Notes under the pieces: model-generated
The model's database searches: none
Seen by the model: only the letters and a program-made list of their open reading frames with translations
Told to the model about the DNA's origin: nothing
NCBI RefSeq assembly: GCF_036894955.1
Contig: NZ_CP145905.1
Coordinates: forward strand, 3,552,501-3,616,500
Reading direction: 5' to 3'
From: Paenibacillus sp. KS-LC4
GTDB taxonomy: Bacteria; Bacillota; Bacilli; Paenibacillales; Paenibacillaceae
Length of the DNA: 64,000 nucleotides
In this document: piece after piece, positions 57,538 to 64,000 of the stretch
Position numbering within the stretch: position 1 is the first letter of the stretch
How the letters are laid out: each line of letters begins with the position of its first letter
Made by a program: the position numbers and the translations under genes

Positions 57538-60398
57538 CCGTTCTCCTCCTCCTTCTCAGCACCAAGCCATTCTCTCATTCTCGGGACAATTTGTTCGATA
57601 TGCATATGCTCAATTTTCGGTCCAGGCAAAGAATAGAGAAAATGCTTGCCATAATACGTTTCAATAACCCGCGTATCATAAATTATAACAATCCCTTTAT
57701 CCTTCGCGGTTCGCACGAGCCTGCCAAACCCTTGCTTGAAGCGAATAACCGCTTGCGGGATGGACAGCTTCATGAATGGATTTTGCTTCTGGCGCTGGAG
57801 CAATTCCGACTTCGCCTCCAGCAGCGGGTGATTCGGCGGTTGGAACGGCAGTCTGACGATAGCAAGGCAGGTTAAGGCTTCGCCAGGAATATCAACGCCT
57901 TCCCAAAAACTGCTTGTACCAAGCAGCACAGACTCTGGCTGCTGTAAAAACCGCCGCGTCAGCTTCGTACGATTACCGCTGTCAATGCCTTGACCCAGCA
58001 CTTGAATGCTGGTGGCTGCAAGCGCCGCCTTAAGCGGATCGTATACCTGCTTGAGCATTCGGTAAGAGGTAAACAGCACTAGCATTCGGCCATTTGTCTG
58101 CTGCACCGCATCTGCCAAGGAAGAGACGAGCATGGAAATAAATGCAGGCTCTCCCGCTGAGCCTTTAAGTACAGGGAAATTGCGCGGAATAATAACGAGC
58201 GCTTGTTCACGATAATTAAAGGGCGATGCCAACTGCACGGTACGCAGCCTGCCCGCTTCTTCAAAGCCGCCAAGTCCAAGCTGCTCTTGAGCGAACTGGA
58301 ATGATTTTTGCACCGATAGAGTGGCGGACGTTAAAATAATGCTGTCCTTCACATCAAATAAATACTGCTGAAGCTGGCTGCTCACATCAATAGGCACCGC
58401 ATAAAGATGCAGCGAGCGATGCTTATAGGTCATATTAGCCTCCAGCCAGAACACGTCCGTCGTCTGATCGACCTTCATAAAGCTGCGCAGATCATCCTTG
58501 ACTCTCGTCAAATCGCGCAAGGCGCCATTCAAGTCCGTTACAAGCGCCTGCACAGCCAGCTCATCTATACGATCTTTAATTTCCTCGGACATTTTCTCAG
58601 CCGTCTTCAGCACGCGAATGAGCTCCGTATGAATATTGGTCTCTTCAGCGAGCACTTCCGACCAGCCTTCCGGGAGGCTATCGCCTCGCAACCGGTAGAC
58701 CGATTGATTGTTTTCCCCCGTCGCATCAGGAGAAGCTTGAACAAAGCTGAATAGCATTTCAAACAGCCTCTCCCAATGCTCCTTCACTTCCGTAAAGGCG
58801 GGAATAATCGTATCAATCGTTTCCAGCCAGCCTTGCACCCGCTCATCGCTTTCCTGCTGGAGATGAATGCGCAGCGATGGCAGCAGCCCGGAACGAGTGT
58901 CCTTAAACATACGTGTAAACGCATTGGTTATCGTATAGTAGCCTAGCTGCATGCCCAGATGCTTGCTTGCTACTTCCTCCACATGATGCGCCTCATCGAC
59001 AATCAAATGGCTGTAGGTCGGCAGCAGCCGATGATCGGCCTGAATGTCTGTAAACAGCATGGAATGATTCGTAATACATACATCCGCAATATTGGCTTCA
59101 TGCTTAGCGCGATGATAATAACAGCGTTTAAACCAAGGACATGCCCGGTTCAGGCAGGAATCTGCATCGCTGGCTACGGTAGACCAGAAGTCGGTTCCCT
59201 TGTTGCTAAAATTCAGCTCCTCCTGATCGCCCGTTTCCGTCTCGCCTAGCCACACGACCATTTGCGAGGCTGTAATCGCATCGTCAACAGGAGACATCAT
59301 ATCCCTTGTATTTATTTTACTTTCAAACTTGCGCAGGCACAAATAATTCCCTCTGCCCTTGAAGATTGAAGCCCGAAACGGTATCGGCAAAATCTGCTTA
59401 AGCAGCGGTACATCACGATGCCTCAGCTGCTCCTGCAAATTAATGGTATGCGTGCTAACGACTATCTTCTCATCCTGGCGGATACCATAATAGAGCGCGG
59501 GAATTAAATAGCCGAGAGACTTTCCTGTCCCCGTTCCTGCTTCAATAAGCAAATGGCGTTTGCTCTCCAGCGAGTCAAACACTTCACGGAACATGGCCGT
59601 CTGCGCTTCGCGTTCTTCATAATTAGGAAACAGCTCCATAAAGCGGTGCTTGATTTCATCCAAATATTGCTCGAATGACATCTCCTGTAAATGCGAGGCT
59701 CCCTCTTCGCCGCGTGCGGGCTTTTCCTCTGTCCATTCTCTAGCTTTCAGTGCAAACTGGTTGAAAAAATCATAATCAGGGACGCCCATTACGATGTTTT
59801 GTTCTACCTGCTTCAGCGTAACCGTAATAAACCAGCTTAAATCGCTGCCATTGTCCACAAGCGAAGATAGCCGCTGCAAAGTCAGCAGCGGCAGGCTCCG
59901 AAGCTTTTGTACAGATTTGGCGAATATAATGGCGGTCGCCATTGCATCGCTATCAGCGCGATGGTGATGCTCATGCGTAATGCCGAACTGCTCAGAAACA
60001 GCACCAAGCTGGTAAGAAGTAATTGATGGAAAAAGAATGCGGAGCAGCTCAATCGTATCGAGCCTGCGCCCTGCAAACGTATGATAGCCGCTGCGATCGA
60101 GCGCTTGGTTTAGAAAACCAGCGTCAAAATTGACATTATGCGCCACAAGCACCGCATCATCAAGCAGCGGAATCATATCCATCAGCACATCAGAAAGCTC
60201 CGGCGCATCCGCCACCATCGCCTCGTCAATGCCGGTAAGCTGCGTAATAAACGGCGGTATGGCAATCGTTGGCTTTACAAAGGAATTATACGTATGAATA
60301 ACTTCAAGATCATCATCAAGGAGGACCAGCCCCACCTGTAAAATATCATCGGAGGCGCTGTGTCCAGTCGTTTCCAAATCAAGCACTGCATATTTCAT
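57534..60398 (-). CDS. dinG: DinG-family ATP-dependent helicase with N-terminal exonuclease domain
   Basis: A 954-residue superfamily 2 protein. A DEDDh 3'-5' exonuclease domain (about 1-165; AVLDLETTG, VAHNVNFDAGFL, HHHRADSDAMATA) is fused to an XPD-like helicase. Walker A is EAGTGTGKSLGYLIPALYYG, Walker B is IVDEAHHVEE, and the late motif is GFGRLVRTAKDKG. Four cysteines with the spacing C-x60-C-x4-C-x5-C (NYLCLRK... DSCLNRACPWFKRC) match the Fe-S ligand pattern of E. coli DinG. The gene sits in the panD-TPR-dinG-rex run; its stop overlaps rex. The ribosome site (AGAGGAT) is rather far from ATG 60398. Confidence 0.93.
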   Translation of the reverse strand: MKYAVLDLETTGHSASDDILQVGLVLLDDDLEVIHTYNSFVKPTIAIPPFITQLTGIDEAMVADAPELSDVLMDMIPLLDDAVLVAHNVNFDAGFLNQALDRSGYHTFAGRRLDTIELLRILFPSITSYQLGAVSEQFGITHEHHHRADSDAMATAIIFAKSVQKLRSLPLLTLQRLSSLVDNGSDLSWFITVTLKQVEQNIVMGVPDYDFFNQFALKAREWTEEKPARGEEGASHLQEMSFEQYLDEIKHRFMELFPNYEEREAQTAMFREVFDSLESKRHLLIEAGTGTGKSLGYLIPALYYGIRQDEKIVVSTHTINLQEQLRHRDVPLLKQILPIPFRASIFKGRGNYLCLRKFESKINTRDMMSPVDDAITASQMVVWLGETETGDQEELNFSNKGTDFWSTVASDADSCLNRACPWFKRCYYHRAKHEANIADVCITNHSMLFTDIQADHRLLPTYSHLIVDEAHHVEEVASKHLGMQLGYYTITNAFTRMFKDTRSGLLPSLRIHLQQESDERVQGWLETIDTIIPAFTEVKEHWERLFEMLFSFVQASPDATGENNQSVYRLRGDSLPEGWSEVLAEETNIHTELIRVLKTAEKMSEEIKDRIDELAVQALVTDLNGALRDLTRVKDDLRSFMKVDQTTDVFWLEANMTYKHRSLHLYAVPIDVSSQLQQYLFDVKDSIILTSATLSVQKSFQFAQEQLGLGGFEEAGRLRTVQLASPFNYREQALVIIPRNFPVLKGSAGEPAFISMLVSSLADAVQQTNGRMLVLFTSYRMLKQVYDPLKAALAATSIQVLGQGIDSGNRTKLTRRFLQQPESVLLGTSSFWEGVDIPGEALTCLAIVRLPFQPPNHPLLEAKSELLQRQKQNPFMKLSIPQAVIRFKQGFGRLVRTAKDKGIVIIYDTRVIETYYGKHFLYSLPGPKIEHMHIEQIVPRMREWLGAEKEEENG

Positions 60399-60416
60399 AA
60401 AATAAATCCGATCCTC

Positions 60417-61157
60417 TCACAAGCAGCATAGCTCCGTACTGCCGAACAATAATGACAACTGCTGCGGACGTTCCCGGCAGCTCTGCAAATTATTCAGCGG
60501 GTCCTTAAAGCTTGGGTCCAGCTCATAGGCTTTAAGGAAAAATTGCTCTGCCTGCTCCAAGTTTAAATGAACCGCTTGAATGCACCCAAGGGCATTATAG
60601 CTTAAAGCGAGCCATTTCGGATAGTCCGTAAGTTCAATTAGCAGTTGAAAATGACGCTGCGCCTCACTCCAATTTTGCAGGTGCATATTCGTCATAGCCA
60701 AAAACAGCCTTGCCAAATTACATTCCGGCAGATGGTTTACAGCAAGCTGGAACTGCTTTGCAGCATGGGAAAACATAAATAATTGATAATAGCCCTGTCC
60801 TTTGGAAATGAGCTCCGCTTGCTCGACAGTCATGCCAGATATTGGCTGCTGCGATACGCTTGGTTTTTCTGCCTTCTGTGGTGACGACATAGGCTGTAGC
60901 CCCATTAATGCTTGACCTTGACCATCCGCTGCTGCTGTAAGCAGAGATGGATGGGATTGCTTTGCTTCATCCTCAGTAAAACCGGCAAACTTTTCTTCAA
61001 AATCAATCCATTGCTCAATTAAAGCGTCGCTGATCTGCTTTAAAGCGTTAAGCTGCTCATCATAATATTGCTTCTGTTCCTCCGCCGCCAGAGGGTAGGA
61101 ATCAATAATGCTGTCGAGCATTTCGTTCATGGTCGCAAACATATGCTGGAACATCAT
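60417..61157 (-). CDS. Tetratricopeptide-repeat protein of unknown function
   Basis: A protein of about 246 residues. The N-terminal half (about 1-70) is helical and acidic (MLDSIIDSYPLAAEEQKQYY; ALIEQWIDFEEKFAGF). A Gln/Ser/Pro-rich linker is followed by about three TPR units (about 120-230), for example GYYQLFMFSHAAKQFQLAVN, ARLFLAMTNMHLQNWSEAQR and LSYNALGCIQAVHLNLEQAE. It ends in CCL. ATG 61157 lies 8 bases after AAGG; ATG 61154 is equally possible. It lies between panD and dinG, which are directly adjacent in Bacillus. Partner and function unknown; TPR implies protein binding. Confidence 0.85.
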   Translation of the reverse strand: MMFQHMFATMNEMLDSIIDSYPLAAEEQKQYYDEQLNALKQISDALIEQWIDFEEKFAGFTEDEAKQSHPSLLTAAADGQGQALMGLQPMSSPQKAEKPSVSQQPISGMTVEQAELISKGQGYYQLFMFSHAAKQFQLAVNHLPECNLARLFLAMTNMHLQNWSEAQRHFQLLIELTDYPKWLALSYNALGCIQAVHLNLEQAEQFFLKAYELDPSFKDPLNNLQSCRERPQQLSLLFGSTELCCL

Positions 61158-61270
61158 GCATCCCGCCTTCACCAAAGAATTGAGGAGTGATAACCTCATT
61201 CTTTGTTAAGCGGGTGCTTTTCATACTTGGAACCAGCCTTTACATAACGGAGGAATTGACAACTGCCTGT

Positions 61271-61654
61271 TTACAAAATCGTCGCATGTATTTCTTCTGT
61301 CAATTGCGAAACTGGCCGGTTCGCCTCATCCAAAATAACGACTCGCGGCTTGTAATTTCTAGCCTCTTCCTCCGTCATCGAAGCATATGAAATGATAATG
61401 ACCGTATCGCCTGGCTGTACGAGGCGGGCGGCTGCGCCATTCAGGCAAATAACACCAGAGCCTCGTTCCCCTTTTATAACGTACGTTTCAAGTCGGGCAC
61501 CATTGTTATTGTTAACGATTTGTACCTTTTCATTGGCCCAAACATCAGCCGCATCCATTAAATTCTCGTCAATGGTAATGCTCCCGACGTAATTGAGGTT
61601 TGCCTCCGTTACCGTCGCGCGGTGCAGCTTTGATTTCATCATTGTTCTAAACAT
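61271..61654 (-). CDS. panD: Aspartate 1-decarboxylase
   Basis: A 127-residue pyruvoyl enzyme making beta-alanine for pantothenate. Self-cleavage is expected at the Gly-Ser of NYVGSITID (near residues 23-24), which creates the pyruvoyl group. [20 protein letters not shown] is the other typical block. ATG 61654 gives the usual family length and lies 9 bases after GGAGG; the ATG two codons earlier is too close. It overlaps panC by 8 bases. Confidence 0.96.
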   Translation of the reverse strand: MFRTMMKSKLHRATVTEANLNYVGSITIDENLMDAADVWANEKVQIVNNNNGARLETYVIKGERGSGVICLNGAAARLVQPGDTVIIISYASMTEEEARNYKPRVVILDEANRPVSQLTEEIHATIL

Positions 61655-62537
61655 TGCCATTCACCTCCAAAGGTTCAAACAGCTCATTATCAATTAAACG
61701 GGTCGTCCCGAATTTTACGGCTAAAGCCAAAATATAACGCTGTTGGGCGCTTTGAAAAGGAACGTCAGCAGCAGGTGCAGCAAGCGCTGGGTATTCCAGC
61801 ACTTCGACATAATCAATATTTGCAAGCGGCGCTTCGTTAATTGCAGCACGAACTTTATTCACAAGCGCTGCTGGCGTTATCGAGGCGTCCTTCATCCATT
61901 CCCGCGCTTTTGCAAGCGATGAAGAAAGGACAGCAGCCTGTGCCCGCTGCTCCGAATTCAAATACACATTGCGCGAGCTGAGCGCAAGGCCATCCGGCTC
62001 CCTTACAATCGGGCAGGGCACGATCGTTATCGGAAAATTTAAGTCATCGGTCATTTGGGCAATGACCGCGACCTGCTGAGCATCCTTCATGCCAAAGTAT
62101 GCCCGTTGTGGCTGCACCAGATGAAACAGCTTGCTGACAACCGTCCCAACGCCGTCAAAATGTCCCGGGCGCGATGCACCGCACAAGCGGTCTGTCACCT
62201 CGCTGACGAGCACCTTCGTCAGCACCTTGCGCGGATACATTTCGCTGACGGCTGGCATAAATACCAGATCGACACCATTTTCAGCAGCAATGGAAAGATC
62301 GCGCTGCTCATTGCGCGGGTACGTTTCAAAATCCTCGTTTGGCCCAAATTGCAGCGGATTGACGAAAATTGAAAGCACGGTGATATCATTTTCCGCTGCT
62401 GACTGCCTCATTAAACTGGCATGTCCTTCATGCAAATAACCCATCGTCGGCACAAAACCGATACTTGGCTTGCTGCCTCCGTTCCACATTTTCTTTTGCT
62501 GCTCTTTTAGCTCATCTATGGTTCGGCACAAAATCAC
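61647..62537 (-). CDS. panC: Pantoate-beta-alanine ligase (pantothenate synthetase)
   Basis: A 296-residue ligase joining pantoate and beta-alanine with ATP. The nucleotidyl-transferase HIGH-like block is [36 protein letters not shown], the [20 protein letters not shown] loop and the KMSKS-like ALSSRNVYL are also present. It starts with GTG at 62537, 9 bases after GGAGG, and overlaps the end of panB by 26 bases. Confidence 0.96.
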   Translation of the reverse strand: MILCRTIDELKEQQKKMWNGGSKPSIGFVPTMGYLHEGHASLMRQSAAENDITVLSIFVNPLQFGPNEDFETYPRNEQRDLSIAAENGVDLVFMPAVSEMYPRKVLTKVLVSEVTDRLCGASRPGHFDGVGTVVSKLFHLVQPQRAYFGMKDAQQVAVIAQMTDDLNFPITIVPCPIVREPDGLALSSRNVYLNSEQRAQAAVLSSSLAKAREWMKDASITPAALVNKVRAAINEAPLANIDYVEVLEYPALAAPAADVPFQSAQQRYILALAVKFGTTRLIDNELFEPLEVNGNV

Positions 62538-63456
62538 GCCGCTCAGCCTCCTCTACAGCTTGCTTCATTCCACCCGCACTTTGATCATCACTTGCATGCT
62601 CACGGGTCGCTGATCCGCCATAGAGGCTGTCTACAGCGTTCTCAGACCTTTTGCCGAAAACATGCTCCTCCGCTGGAAACGCACCGGATTTGACTTCACC
62701 TACAAAAGCGCCGATAGCATCGCGTATCGTCGAGCCGATATCGGCGTAAACCTTCACCATTTTTTTCTTAATGACGGGTGATGAATATTGCAGGATGTCG
62801 TGATACACCAGCACCTGTCCATCACAGCCACGGCCAGCCCCGATTCCAATCGTCGGAATGGACAGCTCGCGGCTAATACGGTCCGCTATCGTCTCCGTGA
62901 CCAACTCCAATACAATAGCGTAAGCACCCGCCTGTTCAAGCGCCTTGGCATCCCGCAGCAGTTGCTCTGCCTCCGCCTCCTGTTTTCCTTGCACCTTAAA
63001 GCCGCCATGCGTATGAATCGACTGCGGCTTCAGCCCAATATGCCCCATCACAGGTATACCCGCTTTAACAAGCGCTGCGACCTCGTCTGCAATTTCTTCT
63101 CCGCCCTCAAGCTTAAGCGACTGGCCGCCGCCCTCCTGCATCATTCTAGCTGCATTGCGCAGCGTAGCTTCACGCCCGATGCCGTAAGTCATAAATGGCA
63201 TATCTGTCACAATAAACGTATTGCGCGCTCCGCGTGCTACCGCCTTCGTATGATAGATCATATCGTCTAACGTGACCGGAAGCGTCGTCTCATAACCGAG
63301 CACCACATTGCCGAGCGAATCCCCTACAAGAATAATATCGACGCCCGCCTCCTCCGAAAGCATAGCTGAAGGGTAATCATAAGCGGTCATGACCGTAAGC
63401 TTATTGCTCTCCACTTTCATTTGCTGCAAGTTCGTTATCGTTAAACGTTTCCTCAT
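62512..63456 (-). CDS. panB: 3-methyl-2-oxobutanoate hydroxymethyltransferase, with C-terminal extension
   Basis: A 314-residue TIM-barrel enzyme making ketopantoate. Landmarks are VMTAYDYPSAMLSEEAGVDI, the metal block ILVGDSLGNVVLGYETTLPV, VMGHIGLKPQSIHTHGGFKV, and the catalytic Glu region AIVLELV. Typical PanB proteins are about 275-280 residues. Here an extra hydrophilic tail of about 40 residues follows VFGKR (SENAVDSLYGGSATREHASD and onwards) and overlaps the panC start. First gene of panB-panC-panD, separated from birA by a terminator and a dispersed repeat. Confidence 0.95.
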   Translation of the reverse strand: MRKRLTITNLQQMKVESNKLTVMTAYDYPSAMLSEEAGVDIILVGDSLGNVVLGYETTLPVTLDDMIYHTKAVARGARNTFIVTDMPFMTYGIGREATLRNAARMMQEGGGQSLKLEGGEEIADEVAALVKAGIPVMGHIGLKPQSIHTHGGFKVQGKQEAEAEQLLRDAKALEQAGAYAIVLELVTETIADRISRELSIPTIGIGAGRGCDGQVLVYHDILQYSSPVIKKKMVKVYADIGSTIRDAIGAFVGEVKSGAFPAEEHVFGKRSENAVDSLYGGSATREHASDDQSAGGMKQAVEEAERRDFVPNHR

Positions 63457-63503
63457 CTTGGCCTCATCCCTTCTTCACTTCTGTTTTAGGATAAACACAA
63501 AAA

Positions 63504-63533
63504 AACCTTTTAGCCGTCGCTAAAAAGGTCCCA
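63504..63533 (-). terminator. Terminator between birA and panB
   Basis: ACCTTTT-A-GC and GC-TA-AAAAGGT arms pair around CGTC. On the minus strand the hairpin is followed by seven T. It lies between the birA stop (63833) and panB start (63456), so panBCD probably have their own promoter downstream of it. Confidence 0.75.
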
Positions 63534-63537
63534 AAAC

Positions 63538-63640
63538 AAGGTGAAACGGCTGTTCCCGTCCTTTGGCGGCACGGCGCATTTCAGCCCGAGAAATATAAGC
63601 CTATTTATAGGTGTGAAACTTATAAATAGTTATATTTCGA
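63538..63640 (+). repeat. Dispersed palindromic repeat (unit A plus hairpin B)
   Basis: Unit A (63538-63588) reads AAGGTGAAACGGCTGTTCCC and ends GCATTTCAGCCCGAG, a diverged copy of 19959-20009. Hairpin B (about 63589-63640) is GAAATATAAGCCTATTTATA with its imperfect complement ending GTTATATTTC. Same orientation as all other copies. The rest of the 376-base gap (63641-63832) holds nothing I recognise. Confidence 0.85.
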
Positions 63641-63832
63641 GAAAGGAAACGTATATCACTTTGCTGCTTCCTTCTGTCTCGGTCCTTTCGGCTCAGAGCA
63701 GACTACCTTTACTACATTCCATTCCTTCTTGCAAATCCATACCGATGCTGGCATGAGGTATAGCACAGTGCAGCTCTTTTCAGATACCGCCTGTTAACCC
63801 CATACTAGCAAAAATATGTTGATTCGTAAATA

Positions 63833-64000
63833 TTACTTGCTCCGGGGCTCGCCCATTTCTGCTGAAAAAATAAGCGACCGGCTGCCGTCCGGCTTTTCCA
63901 CAATAAGCGCTCCGCTGGCATCAAGCCCCCTCGGCGTGCCTTCAACGACGCCTTGCGGGGTTATGAGCGTTGCTGGCTTATGAAGCGATATCGAAAGCGA
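63833..64000 (-). CDS. birA: Biotin-protein ligase / biotin operon repressor, C-terminal end only
   Basis: The last 55 codons of a minus-strand gene entering from beyond the window. The peptide (SLSISLHKPATLITPQGVVE, then GTPRGLDASGALIVEKPDGS and a short tail ending EPRSK) matches the C-terminal SH3-like domain of BirA, in which the segment GxxxGxARGLDxxGALxVE is typical. In Bacillus birA lies directly upstream of panB, as here, which supports the call. Only this domain can be seen. Confidence 0.8.
   Translation of the reverse strand, partial: SLSISLHKPATLITPQGVVEGTPRGLDASGALIVEKPDGSRSLIFSAEMGEPRSK

Noticed and set aside
63541..63756. Frame of 71 codons between panB and birA
   Set aside because: It is translated from a dispersed repeat and has no ribosome site or recognisable similarity.

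Overview
The window reads as a chromosomal segment of a spore-forming Gram-positive bacterium of the Paenibacillus group (inference). The evidence is a moderate GC content, strong AGGAGG-type ribosome sites with frequent GTG/TTG starts, a PdaA-type spore-cortex deacetylase, a GerMN lipoprotein, an SLH-domain surface protein, a proline T-box leader, and the Bacillales gene order birA-panB-panC-panD-...-dinG-...-tseB. No rRNA, tRNA, prophage, transposase or CRISPR array was seen.

Layout. 0-11 kb: the start of a DoxX gene, a chemoreceptor, a LysR regulator divergent from a branched-chain aminotransferase, a PdaA-like deacetylase, an ECF41-type sigma factor with its carboxymuconolactone-decarboxylase-like partner, a zinc-ribbon miniprotein divergent from an XRE regulator, a PAP2 phosphatase, and a coupled run of methyltransferase, pseudouridine synthase and CapA-like protein. 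11-25 kb: MarR regulator, topoisomerase IV (parE-parC), an ABC-2 transporter with an SGNH hydrolase, a TylF-like methyltransferase, purT, and a heterodimeric ABC exporter. 25-38 kb: a double dynamin, nth, a cell-envelope group (SLH protein, GerMN lipoprotein, AMIN/amidase) separated by repeats, and leuCD with a divergent LysR gene. 38-47.5 kb: mtnU, a small secreted protein, mtnE, then a proline T-box leader followed by proB-proA-proC-mtnW-mtnX-mtnB in one overlapping array. 47.5-55 kb: a type 2 argC under probable tandem ARG boxes, a sugar-isomerase-like protein, dnaD, hbd-ackA, and a short FtsH-like membrane protease coupled to a small anchored protein. 55-64 kb: one long minus-strand run of panB-panC-panD, a TPR protein, dinG, rex, MTA/SAH deaminase and tseB, with the 3' end of birA at the edge.

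How the genes work together. The most notable arrangement is that methionine-salvage enzymes (mtnW, mtnX, mtnB) are translationally coupled behind the proline biosynthetic genes and so sit downstream of a proline-type T-box. mtnU and mtnE lie just upstream, and an MTA/SAH deaminase lies 8 kb away.

The window also holds a dispersed family of composite palindromic repeats. Copies lie at about 20.0, 32.9, 33.6, 49.7 and 63.5 kb, all in the same orientation, and two of them supply the stop codon of the neighbouring gene.
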